NCBI RefSeq assembly: GCF_042140245.1
Contig: NZ_CP159483.1
Coordinates: 1,426,001-1,490,000, forward strand
Origin: MH13 sp042140245
GTDB taxonomy: Bacteria; Pseudomonadota; Alphaproteobacteria; Rhizobiales; MH13
DNA: 64,000 bases
Direction of reading: 5' to 3'
A model generated the notes under the pieces. That model was not told where the DNA came from. It searched no databases and saw only the letters and a list, made by a program, of their open reading frames with translations. Below are positions 43,760 to 51,739 of the stretch, one piece after another (the first letter of the stretch is position 1; every line of letters starts with the position of its first letter). Position numbers and translations under genes: made by a program.

Positions 43760-44551
43760 ATGGGCCGTTCAGGAAAGAGCAAAGACGTTGAACCACCGGT
43801 GCGCGCGCAGCGGGTGCAAACGCCTGGTGGTGGCGGAGCGTTTGATCTGCCCAAGCTTTCGATTGGCGTGTTTCTAACCGATCAGCCGGGGCATGAGATT
43901 GCCGTTGGCTCGGATCGCCCGGCCCACACGCCGCTACAAAAAGAGGAAGGCTTCATCTTGCCTGCCGGGGCCAGCGGCCTTTGTCACTATGACAATGAGC
44001 ACACATACCTTTCTGTGGAATTGGATGAGGCGCTGCTCCGCGAGGTTGGGCTTGATAGTCCAGGCGCTATCGCACCTCAGTTTGGGGCCTTCGATCCGCT
44101 GACTTTGCAATTGGCTCGGTCAACGCTTGATGTTGCCCATGCGCCAAGTGCGCTCTACCGCGAGACGATGCATCGGGCTCTGGCGGCGCATCTTGCACAG
44201 ACCGTCCAAGCATTGCCTGAAGATGCCGCTGCGCTGGACGATGTCCGTTTGCGGCGTGCGGTGACCTACATTCACGATCATTTGGCCGAAGACATCTCGT
44301 TGGAGGTGCTTGCGGGTGAGGCGGCGATGAGCGCTTTTCATTTCGCGCGCGCCTTCAAGGCCGCGCTTGGCGTGACGCCCCTGCAATATGTGATTGGCGA
44401 GCGGATGCGCGTTGCTGGTGTGCTCTTGAAAACGACGGGACTACCGGTCGCTGAGATCGCCTTGCGGGTTGGCTATGAGGACACAAGCCGGTTCGGCAAG
44501 CACTTTAAACGGGCGTTTGGCGCAACTCCGGCGCAGCACCGCACCGGTTGA
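43760..44551 (+). CDS. AraC-family transcriptional regulator
   Basis: The 263 residues have a cupin-like N-terminal sensor half and two helix-turn-helix motifs at the C-terminus (about 165-260): SLEVLAGEAAMSAFHFARAFKAALG and the classic IALRVGYEDTSRFGKHFKRAFGATP. Its effector is unknown. It is divergent from the DMT transporter gene, a common arrangement for a regulator and its target. The ATG has a GAGCG element just upstream. Confidence 0.9.
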   Translation: MGRSGKSKDVEPPVRAQRVQTPGGGGAFDLPKLSIGVFLTDQPGHEIAVGSDRPAHTPLQKEEGFILPAGASGLCHYDNEHTYLSVELDEALLREVGLDSPGAIAPQFGAFDPLTLQLARSTLDVAHAPSALYRETMHRALAAHLAQTVQALPEDAAALDDVRLRRAVTYIHDHLAEDISLEVLAGEAAMSAFHFARAFKAALGVTPLQYVIGERMRVAGVLLKTTGLPVAEIALRVGYEDTSRFGKHFKRAFGATPAQHRTG

Positions 44552-44604
44552 GCGCTTTTCTGTGACGTCGGGGACGCCCTATTGGTCGAGGGCAAAACGG
44601 ACAT

Positions 44605-45030
44605 CTATGCGCTTTTGAAAAACTGTTCGGGATCGCCTTCATCAAGGCCATCCAACTCGCCACAGTAATGCCAACCCGTTTTGACGAGCAGGGCCCGCAT
44701 CGCGGCATTGGACCGGTTGGTCGATGTCCAAACTTCTGGGAACTTGCGCCGGTCGTATGACAACAGGCTGGATGCAAGACCGCGCCGTCTCATCTCGGGT
44801 TTGACGATAAGCAGGGAGATGAATGGTTTTTCGAAGAAGTAAGCCTGATCCAGGCAGCTGAAAGCCTGAACTTCATTTTGCACGATCGCGATATTGAGGT
44901 CGCCGCGTTCGGCAACCAACTTGATGTAGCTGGCCCTTTCATTAGAGCCGACAGCCGCCTCGTCTATCGCAATGGCTTGAGCGATCTCATGCTGGTCAGA
45001 TGCTGTTTTGATGTCCAAAGCAGGTTCCAC
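44605..45030 (-). CDS. GNAT-family acetyltransferase
   Basis: The 141-residue protein has the GNAT core ISLLIVKPEMRRRGLASSLLSYDR followed by an SNAAMRALLVKTGW segment where the acetyl-CoA fold closes. Otherwise it is divergent and its substrate unknown. It faces the AraC-family gene convergently and shares the 208-bp upstream space with the exported hydrolase gene. Confidence 0.85.
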   Translation of the reverse strand: MEPALDIKTASDQHEIAQAIAIDEAAVGSNERASYIKLVAERGDLNIAIVQNEVQAFSCLDQAYFFEKPFISLLIVKPEMRRRGLASSLLSYDRRKFPEVWTSTNRSNAAMRALLVKTGWHYCGELDGLDEGDPEQFFKSA

Positions 45031-45238
45031 GTGGCGTCATTTTCACACTGACAGATAACCCAGATCGTCGTTGATATCAGCTTCCTTCGATGATGCGGAT
45101 CGCCCGTGCATCGCCGGGCTGCTCAAACGGCAAGAATGACCTATCGGATACCAAGAATCGCGCCTGTGGCCTGAGCGTTCATTCGGCATTGTCTCCTCAT
45201 CGCAGCGACCAAACGCTGCCAAACAAGGAGATAGACAG

Positions 45239-46195
45239 ATGACCAAGACCACCAAAACCATTGCTTCTACCGCTCTCGCCTCAGCCCTGCTTTCGGGCAC
45301 GGCGCTGGCTTCAGAGATCCAAACTCGTGCCGTGACTTTCGATAGCAACGGAGCAGCCATGGCTGGCACCCTTTATCTGCCCGTCGATCATGATGGATCG
45401 GCTTTGCCGACGGTCGTTGTCACCGGTGCTTGGACGAGTGTGCAGCAGCAGATGCCAGCGACCTATGCCCGTGAAATGGCAGCGCGCGGTTATGCGGCCT
45501 TCACCTTTGACTTCCGCGGCTGGGGTCAATCTGGCGACTTGCCCCAAAATGTGCGGTTTGAAGAAAACCCAGCGGCCAAGATCGAAGATATTGAAGCGGC
45601 CATCGCGTTTATCGCGGACCTGCCCGAAGTGGATGCGGCCAACATCAATGGCCTCGGCATCTGCGCCTCAGCCGGTTACATGATCGACGCTGTTTCCGGA
45701 AATCCGCTGATCAACCGCGTTGGCCTGGTTGCCCCATGGCTTCAGAACGAAGCGCTGGTGAATGCTGTCTATGGCGGCGAGGACGGCGTGAACGGTCTGA
45801 TCGAGCTTGGCCGCACGGCAGAGGCAGAGGGCGGGATAATCATTCCGGCTGCTGGCCCCGAAGGCGCCGAAGGCGTGCTGATGCCGATCGGAGGCTACTA
45901 TTATGAAGCCGATCGTGGTGCGATCCCCGAGTATGACAACCAGTGGAACCAGACCAGCTGGGAAGGCTGGTTGACCTACCACCCAGCTGACCATGGCGCG
46001 GCGCTCGATAAGCCGCTGGCTGTTGTCCACTCGGAGTCCGCTGCCATCCCACAGGGTGTGCGTGACTTCCTAAGCGGGTTTGCTGGCGACGCAACACTTC
46101 AGTGGCTGGAAGATGTCAGCCAGTTCGACTTCTACGACAATCCCCAAGACGTGACGCGTGCCGCCGACACCATGGCCGCCCACTTCTCTTCCTAG
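45239..46195 (+). CDS. Exported alpha/beta hydrolase with cysteine at the nucleophile elbow
   Basis: The 318 residues start with a signal peptide (MTKTTKTIASTALASALLSG, cleavage near ALA-SE) and form an alpha/beta hydrolase of the YcjY/dienelactone hydrolase-like group. The nucleophile elbow reads GLGICASAG, placing Cys142 where serine is usual; FDFRGWGQSGD forms the oxyanion region. In the final FYDNP motif the catalytic histidine expected just before it appears to be Gln, so activity is uncertain. A very good AAGGAG ribosome-binding site lies eight bases before the ATG. It is followed by an exported SnoaL-like protein. Confidence 0.88.
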   Translation: MTKTTKTIASTALASALLSGTALASEIQTRAVTFDSNGAAMAGTLYLPVDHDGSALPTVVVTGAWTSVQQQMPATYAREMAARGYAAFTFDFRGWGQSGDLPQNVRFEENPAAKIEDIEAAIAFIADLPEVDAANINGLGICASAGYMIDAVSGNPLINRVGLVAPWLQNEALVNAVYGGEDGVNGLIELGRTAEAEGGIIIPAAGPEGAEGVLMPIGGYYYEADRGAIPEYDNQWNQTSWEGWLTYHPADHGAALDKPLAVVHSESAAIPQGVRDFLSGFAGDATLQWLEDVSQFDFYDNPQDVTRAADTMAAHFSS

Positions 46196-46274
46196 TCCAT
46201 AGATGAGATCTGCCGCGCCGATGAGACTGTCGGCGGGGCGCCCATCACCCCATTTCTTTAAAGGACGAAGACCT

Positions 46275-46835
46275 ATGAAACTGACCGCAACCACAATCGC
46301 CGCGCTTGCCATGAGCGCCTCTGCAACTGTTGCCGCTGATGTTCAACTGGGTGGCACGCCCCTCACTCTCGACAACCTGGTTGATCAGGCCGAAATGGTC
46401 CGCATTGCCGATGCCATTGATGCTGGTGTTGATGCCAAAGACTGGGAGACAACCCGCGGCTTCTTCACCGATGAGATCACCGTCGATTTCACGTCACTGG
46501 TTGGCGGTGAGCCAGCCACTATTCCAGCCGATGGCCTGATCGCTGGGTGGTCAGCCAATCTGACGGAAGAGAAGACCTCCTTCCACCTGCGCGGCAATCA
46601 CCGCGTGACGTTTCATTCAGCCGACAGCGCAACCATGGTCTCGCATGGTTATGCCTGGAACCGGATGGAAAGCAGCGCCTTACCGGAAAACGGTGGCGAA
46701 GCACTCTGGGAAGTCTGGGGCACCTATGTGCACGGCTTCATTCGCACTGAAGACGGCTGGAAGGTGAACGCGATGACCTTCACCGCCACGGCTCAGCGCG
46801 GCAATGATTTTGTGCGCGACACGCCAGGATCGTAA
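46275..46835 (+). CDS. Exported SnoaL-like (NTF2-fold) protein
   Basis: The 186-residue protein has a signal peptide (MKLTATTIAALAMSASATVA, cleavage near AAD) and a SnoaL-like cone fold: ADAIDAGVDAKDWETTRGFFTDEITVDFTS, then FHLRGNHRVTF and the closing VHGFIRTEDGWKVNAMTFTA. Such folds act as isomerases, hydrolases or binding proteins. It follows the hydrolase gene by 80 bp, has AAGGA before the ATG, and is closed by a terminator, so the pair is one transcription unit in the periplasm. Confidence 0.88.
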   Translation: MKLTATTIAALAMSASATVAADVQLGGTPLTLDNLVDQAEMVRIADAIDAGVDAKDWETTRGFFTDEITVDFTSLVGGEPATIPADGLIAGWSANLTEEKTSFHLRGNHRVTFHSADSATMVSHGYAWNRMESSALPENGGEALWEVWGTYVHGFIRTEDGWKVNAMTFTATAQRGNDFVRDTPGS

Positions 46836-46857
46836 GTGGCCTTCCTGGGAAAAAAGA

Positions 46858-46884
46858 AACCCCGGCAGTGATGCCGGGGTTTTG
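46858..46884. terminator. Bidirectional intrinsic terminator
   Basis: AACCCCGGCA and TGCCGGGGTT with a short loop; T-rich on the plus side and on the minus side as well. It closes the hydrolase/SnoaL unit and the convergent GNAT gene. Confidence 0.88.
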
Positions 46885-46895
46885 TTTGGCTATGG

Positions 46896-47378
46896 TCATG
46901 TGAGTGCTTTGGTCAACCAAAGCCCATCTCTTGGTGCTTGTTGAGCGGCAAGCGTGTTGTAGCCGCGCGCTCGGTAGAAGCGCTCGGCGGTTCTGGTGCT
47001 TTCGAGTGTTGTGTTCGAGTTGCCTGCTTCGCGCGCGCTTGTTTCCATTTCAAGCAACAAGGCTGAACTCACGCCCCTCAATCGCCAATGCGGGTCCACA
47101 TAGTTGAGCTGGATGATCCCTTGATTGTTAAGACCGCCAACGCCCACAATTCCTCGCTCTTGTTCGGCCACATACAGTGTGAAGCCATCTTGGCTTATCC
47201 AATTTTGTACGTGTGATGATGTTTTGTTCGCGAGCCATTGCTCCAACCGGCCGGGTTGGTCTGCATAATCCAACTGGCAAAGATGTATAATGGACTGACG
47301 TAGTACACGCGCCGCTGCGTCAGCATCATCAACTGTTGCGACGCGAACGAGTGGCCACTGGAACGATGTGTGACTCAC
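46896..47378 (-). CDS. GNAT-family acetyltransferase
   Basis: The 160-residue GNAT protein has VDPHWRLRGVSSALLLEMETSAREAG as its acetyl-CoA motif and RFYRARGYNTL near the end. The GTG start overlaps the DUF2794 stop (GTGA), implying coupled translation. The coupling to DUF2794 is the only hint to function. Confidence 0.87.
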   Translation of the reverse strand: MSHTSFQWPLVRVATVDDADAAARVLRQSIIHLCQLDYADQPGRLEQWLANKTSSHVQNWISQDGFTLYVAEQERGIVGVGGLNNQGIIQLNYVDPHWRLRGVSSALLLEMETSAREAGNSNTTLESTRTAERFYRARGYNTLAAQQAPRDGLWLTKALT

Positions 47379-47824
47379 ACAAGTTCAAGCTTGGGTTTTT
47401 TGTCGAAGACTTTGAGCACCTGTTTCAGGTCGTGGCCGCGTTTAAGGATTTGTCCTGATGCGGCCACAACTTTGTAAGCGCCCTGGCGGCGGGCCATCTT
47501 TGGGTCTTTCTCAATCGTGTAAAGTGGCACTTCGGCAGCACGGCGAAACACCGAAAACACCGCCCGATCTTTGAGCAAATCAATGGCGTAATCGCGCCAC
47601 TCTCCATCAGCCACCATGCGACCGTACACGTTCAGGATCATATCGAGTTCGCGGCGATTAAAGCTGATCTGAGCAGGCTGATTGGCCGATGGCGGAGCGT
47701 TGTTAGAGGTGACAATTCGAACGATATCGTCTGGTTGACCGGCCTGGGTTGGCGTTTGTTTGCGTGACTGGCGGTGCGCATCAAGCTCTACCAACTGCTG
47801 TAAATCTTGCGTTGTGTCCGTCAT
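47375..47824 (-). CDS. DUF2794 protein
   Basis: The 149-residue protein matches DUF2794, a family nearly confined to alphaproteobacteria: ISFNRRELDMILNVYGRMVADGEWRDYAIDLLKD, split here at the conserved core, then AVFSVFRRAAEVPLYTIEK and RRQGAYKVVAASGQILKRGHDL with VLKVFDKKPKLE at the end. The N-terminal 55 residues are low in conservation. The chosen ATG has GAAGAG before it; a longer in-frame form would add 43 residues across a hairpin. It is coupled to a GNAT gene. Function is unknown. Confidence 0.88.
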   Translation of the reverse strand: MTDTTQDLQQLVELDAHRQSRKQTPTQAGQPDDIVRIVTSNNAPPSANQPAQISFNRRELDMILNVYGRMVADGEWRDYAIDLLKDRAVFSVFRRAAEVPLYTIEKDPKMARRQGAYKVVAASGQILKRGHDLKQVLKVFDKKPKLELV

Positions 47825-47895
47825 ACGCTCTTCGAATGGTTCAACCTCTGATTGGGTAAAGTGTTTCAAGCCTTGGTTGATTTGGCAAGGCGTCT

Positions 47896-47914
47896 GCGCA
47901 CTCTGTGCGCTTTT
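47896..47914. other. Short hairpin in the DUF2794 leader
   Basis: GCGCAC-TCT-GTGCGC followed by TTTT on the plus strand. It lies in the expected leader of the minus-strand DUF2794 gene and would act as a terminator only for plus-strand transcripts. Confidence 0.45.
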
Positions 47915-48024
47915 CGTGTCATCAAGGGCCTGCGAAGTTATCCACACCGCCACATTATTGCCCAGAAACAGCCCCGATCGCGCCCTTTACCGGCCAAACT
48001 GGCGGGGTCCATTGCCTATGTTGC

Positions 48025-48242
48025 TTGGTAGCGCGGCGCTGGGTCATCAGACCCTCCAGCCCCCAGCCCCTGATTTCTCGGCGTCGTGCACCATAGCATC
48101 TGCTTCGCGCTACATTCTTCCGAAGTGGACGCGTTGAAGAGCCAGACACCCGCAGCATGCACAAGGTGGGGCTGCTCTGTTCAGGCTAGACTGACTGTTT
48201 TTCCAACCTGCCTCGGCGTTCCACGCCTTGGCAGGTTTTTTG
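48025..48242 (+). ncRNA. Candidate structured small RNA ending at an orphan terminator
   Basis: The 570-bp space between DUF2794 and the channel gene holds no convincing coding frame but ends a stretch of pairable sequence with a strong terminator. Visible pairings are GCTGG/CCAGC around GTC-ATCA-GAC (about 48038-48060), CAGCCCC with GGGGCTG (about 48065 and 48169), GTGCA with TGCAC between them, and a GCG...CGC stem with a CTTCCGAAG tip. A long rod-like fold of this kind resembles 6S-type RNAs in general shape, but no conserved 6S sequence was recognised. The 5' end is a guess. Confidence 0.3.
48205..48242 (+). terminator. Strong two-part terminator with no gene upstream
   Basis: AACCTGCC-tc-GGCGT-tcc-ACGCC-tt-GGCAGGTT followed by six Ts. 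No plus-strand gene ends within about 1.3 kb upstream, so it probably ends a non-coding transcript. Confidence 0.85.
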
Positions 48243-48394
48243 GTTGTGCGCATGTCCCATTGACGACACTGGGTTGGTTCCTTTGCCGCAATGCGGGCTT
48301 GCTGCCTGTCTGACGTGTTGAGAAGGCCTCGGTTACTTTTCAGGTGCATAGTGGTGGGATCGATAAGACTGCCATGTGTTTGAAGGCGCCCAGC

Positions 48395-48829
48395 ATGTTC
48401 GTTCAATTGACTCTTGGAAGCGGCCTGATCGTGTTGACAGCCATCATGGCCGCGCTCGCCTGGTGGGGCCTTGAGGCGTTTCTTCTGCGCACCCACGACT
48501 GGGTCATCCGTGCGCCCCATGGGCCAAAGCTTGCAACGCTCTTGTGCCTGGTCATGCTTTGGACCGTCGTGTTGGTCATGGGCTCTGTTTGGGTGTGGGC
48601 GATTGCGCTGCGCCTTTTGGAGATTTTCGTCACGTTTGAAGCGTCGGTCTACTTCTCGCTGGTGGTGTTTACGACGCTTGGGTATGGCGATGTGTTGCTG
48701 CCAGTGGAGTGGCGGCTTCTCGGCGGGATGGCGGCGTCCAACGGTCTTTTGATGTTCGGGCTTTTGACCGCTATGCTTGTTGAAACGCTGCATCAGACAC
48801 GCCAACGCCAGCGCGGACGATTTCAGTAG
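48395..48829 (+). CDS. Two-helix potassium channel-like protein
   Basis: The 144 residues have three or four hydrophobic segments and a pore loop VVFTTLGYGDVLLP, whose TLGYGD matches the potassium selectivity filter (TxGYGD). It belongs to the ion-channel 2 (2TM) group without the usual cytosolic RCK domain. The start chosen has GAAGG eight bases upstream; an ATG seven codons earlier is possible. It is followed 24 bp later by the CFA synthase gene and may be co-transcribed. Confidence 0.87.
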   Translation: MFVQLTLGSGLIVLTAIMAALAWWGLEAFLLRTHDWVIRAPHGPKLATLLCLVMLWTVVLVMGSVWVWAIALRLLEIFVTFEASVYFSLVVFTTLGYGDVLLPVEWRLLGGMAASNGLLMFGLLTAMLVETLHQTRQRQRGRFQ

Positions 48830-48853
48830 AGCGACTTAAGCGGGGCGAACGGC

Positions 48854-50158
48854 ATGGGCGATGCAAAGCAACTTATGGCTGCTCGGCAGATCGCCGCACA
48901 GGTCCGCCAGGGTGTGAACGCCCATTTCTCGCTGCGGCTATGGGATGGATCGCTGGAGCCGCTCGGCGAGAACCCGGTGCCAGGCTTGGCCATTAAGATA
49001 GCGTCACCCGGTGTTGTGTCGTCCATCCTCCACCGTCCGAGCTTAGATCGGTTGCTGCGTCACTATGCCAAAGGCGGGATAGAAGTGGAGGGCGGGTCGT
49101 TGATTGATCTGGCTGAGCCGCTTGCTCATGATCGCGAGAAACGCCGGGCGTTCAAACGTCTGGCCAAAGGCACGCTTGTGCGCAGCCTTGCTCCGTTCTT
49201 CTTCGCCAAGGGAGATCACCCGGATGCGACGCGCGATTTCGCGGGTGACGCAGAGGGTCAAGGCCGCAAAGCGGGCGACAACAAGCGCTTTATCCAGTTT
49301 CACTATGATGTGGGCAATGATTTCTACCAGCTCTTTCTGGACCCGGAAATGCAGTATTCCTGCGCCCACTATCCCAGCTGGGACGCCAGCCTTGAGGACG
49401 CGCAGGTTAACAAGCTTGACCTCATTTGCCGGAAGCTGCGGCTGAAGCCGGGCGATGTGATGCTCGATATCGGTTGCGGTTGGGGTGGACTGCTTTGCCA
49501 TGCGGTTCAAAACTACGGCGTTGAAGGGCATGGCGTGACGCTCTCAGAGGAGCAGCTTGCTTTCGCGCAGGCGAAAGTGGAGCGACTTGGTATCGCTGAT
49601 CAGGTGAACCTGCACCTGAAGGACTATCGCGAGATGGATGGCGCGTTCGACAAAATATCCTCCGTCGGCATGTATGAGCATATCGGGTTGGCCAACATCC
49701 CCGAATACTTCGCGACCGTTCAACGCCTTCTAAAGCCTGGTGGGCTGTTTATGAACCATGCGATTTCACGCGGGGCGAAGCGCAAGAAACGCAAGTTTTC
49801 CAGCCGTCCTGAGCAGCGGGCCTTGCAGAAGTACATCTTCCCCGGCGGAGAGCTGGACGATATCGGGCATACGCTGTCGCAGATGGAGATCGCTGGTTTT
49901 GAGGTTCAGGATGTGGAGGCGCTGCGCCAGCATTACCAGAAGACGACGCGGGCATGGTGCGAGCGCTTGTACAAGCGACGTGATGAAGCCGAAGCGATGG
50001 TGGGACCAGAGACCTACCGTATCTGGGCGGCCTATCTGGCTGGGTGCTCGTTCGCGTTTCAACGCGGGTCGGCGCGGCTCTATCAGACGCTTGCCAGCAA
50101 ATCGCCCAAAGGCTTCACATCGGTGCCACCAACGCGGTTTGATATTTATGGCGGCTAG
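48854..50158 (+). CDS. cfa: Cyclopropane-fatty-acyl-phospholipid synthase
   Basis: CFA synthase adds a methylene from S-adenosylmethionine across the double bond of membrane phospholipid acyl chains, usually in stationary phase or acid stress. The 434 residues show QFHYDVGNDFYQLFLDPEMQYSCAH, split here at the family block, the SAM motif MLDIGCGWGGL, and VGMYEHIG. It ends with a four-base overlap with the convergent GNAT gene. Confidence 0.95.
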   Translation: MGDAKQLMAARQIAAQVRQGVNAHFSLRLWDGSLEPLGENPVPGLAIKIASPGVVSSILHRPSLDRLLRHYAKGGIEVEGGSLIDLAEPLAHDREKRRAFKRLAKGTLVRSLAPFFFAKGDHPDATRDFAGDAEGQGRKAGDNKRFIQFHYDVGNDFYQLFLDPEMQYSCAHYPSWDASLEDAQVNKLDLICRKLRLKPGDVMLDIGCGWGGLLCHAVQNYGVEGHGVTLSEEQLAFAQAKVERLGIADQVNLHLKDYREMDGAFDKISSVGMYEHIGLANIPEYFATVQRLLKPGGLFMNHAISRGAKRKKRKFSSRPEQRALQKYIFPGGELDDIGHTLSQMEIAGFEVQDVEALRQHYQKTTRAWCERLYKRRDEAEAMVGPETYRIWAAYLAGCSFAFQRGSARLYQTLASKSPKGFTSVPPTRFDIYGG

Positions 50159-50571
50159 CCGCAGAGGCTGAGGCGGGCAACATGGTAGGCTAGCCCCGAT
50201 TTTTCGAAGACTTCTTCGTCGAGCGTGAAACCCAGTGCTTCATAAAACCCGCGCGCGGTTTGTCTGGCGTCGCACCAGAGCTGGGTATGGCCTTGTTCCC
50301 TGGCGAGCTTCGTCCCTTCTTGAACCAGCTGCGAGCCAAGTCCCGCCCCGCGATGGTCGGGTGCGACGGCCAGTTTGCGCAGCCGCATGCCCGGTGGTTC
50401 ATGAAAGAAGGATGCGACGCCGATCAGGTTCTCCCGGTCGAAGGCGCCAAGGTGCAGAGCGGTCTCGTCACCGGGTACTTTGACATGATCGAGTGGCTTA
50501 TCCGGCCACATATATCTTTGCCTGAAGACCAGGGTCTGATCAGCGGCAATGGTGCGTATGGGGTAGGGCAA
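50155..50571 (-). CDS. GNAT-family acetyltransferase
   Basis: The 138-residue GNAT has RLRKLAVAPDHRGAGLGSQL with the acetyl-CoA loop and LWCDARQTARGFYEALGF before the C-terminus, close to the ElaA/YjdJ-like group. The substrate is unknown. Its last bases overlap the end of cfa, and it begins just 9 bp after the MDR oxidoreductase stop on the same strand. Confidence 0.9.
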   Translation of the reverse strand: MPYPIRTIAADQTLVFRQRYMWPDKPLDHVKVPGDETALHLGAFDRENLIGVASFFHEPPGMRLRKLAVAPDHRGAGLGSQLVQEGTKLAREQGHTQLWCDARQTARGFYEALGFTLDEEVFEKSGLAYHVARLSLCG

Positions 50572-50580
50572 GGACCAGCG

Positions 50581-51630
50581 TCAGTGTTGAGGAATGGTCA
50601 GAACGATTTTTCCAATATGGCTTTTCTTCAAGAATACGTCTTGTGCTTCCGCTATCTTTTCCAGTGGGAATGTCTGCGCGACCAACGGCTGGATAGCACC
50701 AAACTCAATCTTTGAAACTAGGTTGCCGAAAACCTCTGGCTCCAGCACTGTGCAGCCGAAAAGGCCGAGGTCTTTCAGGTAGAGCGTGCGCACATCAAGC
50801 TCGACAAGCGGCCCACCTATGGCACCCGACACGGCATAGCGCCCCTTAGGCCGGAGAACCTCCAGCAGTTGAGGCCAGGTTGGGCCTGCAACAAGATCGA
50901 TGACGACATCAATGCTGCTGGATCCAAGCGCTTCGACCAGGTTTTCGTTGCGCGAGATCGTTCTCGATGCGCCAAGCTTGCGTAGCGTTTCTGCTTTGGC
51001 AGGGCTGGTAACGGCTATAACATCTGCGCCGCGCGCTTTGGCCAGTTGAATGGCCGCTGACCCTACCCCGCCTGATGCACCAGTAATCAGCACTTTGTCA
51101 CTTTGGCCAACGGATGCCCTGGTGAGCATGTTTTCTGCGGTTGAGTAGGAGCACGGAAAAGAAGCCAGCTCGATATCAGAAAGAGGGCTGTCGATGGTAT
51201 GAGCGTGTACCGATGCCACTTTGGTGAACTGTGCAAAGCCTCCATCACATTCTGAACCGAAATACTGAGGTGTTTCGAGCGCTCGCCCATCAACCACCTG
51301 CAAGCTTGGCTCAACCAGAACCCGTTCGCTGATCCGTTTTGGATTGACGCCCTCACCAACCGCAACGATGGTACCGCATACATCCGCACCCTGGATGCGG
51401 GGCAACTGAAGTGCTTTTCCATTCCAAGCTGCATCATCAGGATCTGCATCGTTTTTGGAGTACCAACCGATGCGCGTGTTGATGTCGGTGTTGTTGACGC
51501 CAGCTGCCGCTACCTGGATCACCACATCACCTTTTCCCGCGATGGGGATCGGGATGGCCCTGTTGAGAACCAGTGTTTCTGGCCCGCCATGGGCGATGAG
51601 TTGCACGCCCGTCATTCTGGTCTGCGACAT
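50581..51630 (-). CDS. MDR-family zinc-independent oxidoreductase (quinone reductase-like)
   Basis: The 349-residue protein is a medium-chain dehydrogenase/reductase related to NADPH:quinone oxidoreductase: VVIQVAAAGVNNTDINTRIG near the start, the GADVCGTIVAVGEGV segment, and cofactor motif VLITGASGGVGSAAIQLAKA. The structural-zinc cysteine cluster of alcohol dehydrogenases is absent. AAGGA lies nine bases before the chosen ATG. The substrate is unknown. Confidence 0.9.
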   Translation of the reverse strand: MSQTRMTGVQLIAHGGPETLVLNRAIPIPIAGKGDVVIQVAAAGVNNTDINTRIGWYSKNDADPDDAAWNGKALQLPRIQGADVCGTIVAVGEGVNPKRISERVLVEPSLQVVDGRALETPQYFGSECDGGFAQFTKVASVHAHTIDSPLSDIELASFPCSYSTAENMLTRASVGQSDKVLITGASGGVGSAAIQLAKARGADVIAVTSPAKAETLRKLGASRTISRNENLVEALGSSSIDVVIDLVAGPTWPQLLEVLRPKGRYAVSGAIGGPLVELDVRTLYLKDLGLFGCTVLEPEVFGNLVSKIEFGAIQPLVAQTFPLEKIAEAQDVFLKKSHIGKIVLTIPQH

Positions 51631-51684
51631 GGTGAAGGTCCTTGAATGACGTGGGCAAGACCGTGAAAGCTTTACATGGCCCAC

Positions 51685-51712
51685 GAAAAACGCCGGAGTT
51701 TTCACTCCGGCG
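51685..51712 (-). terminator. Intrinsic terminator of acnA
   Basis: On the minus strand CGCCGGAGT and ACTCCGGCG arms are followed by a run of Ts, about 30 bp after the acnA stop. Confidence 0.88.
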
Positions 51713-51739
51713 TTTGCAATGGCTTAGAAGCGTGATGCC

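Noticed and set aside
45043..45369. A 108-codon open frame on the minus strand over the hydrolase start
   Set aside because: It overlaps the promoter and signal-peptide codons of a well-supported gene and has no family features.
47938..47946. Perfect DnaA box TTATCCACA upstream of DUF2794
   Set aside because: One exact 9-mer is expected by chance about once in two windows of this size, and no cluster of boxes or AT-rich unwinding region is nearby.
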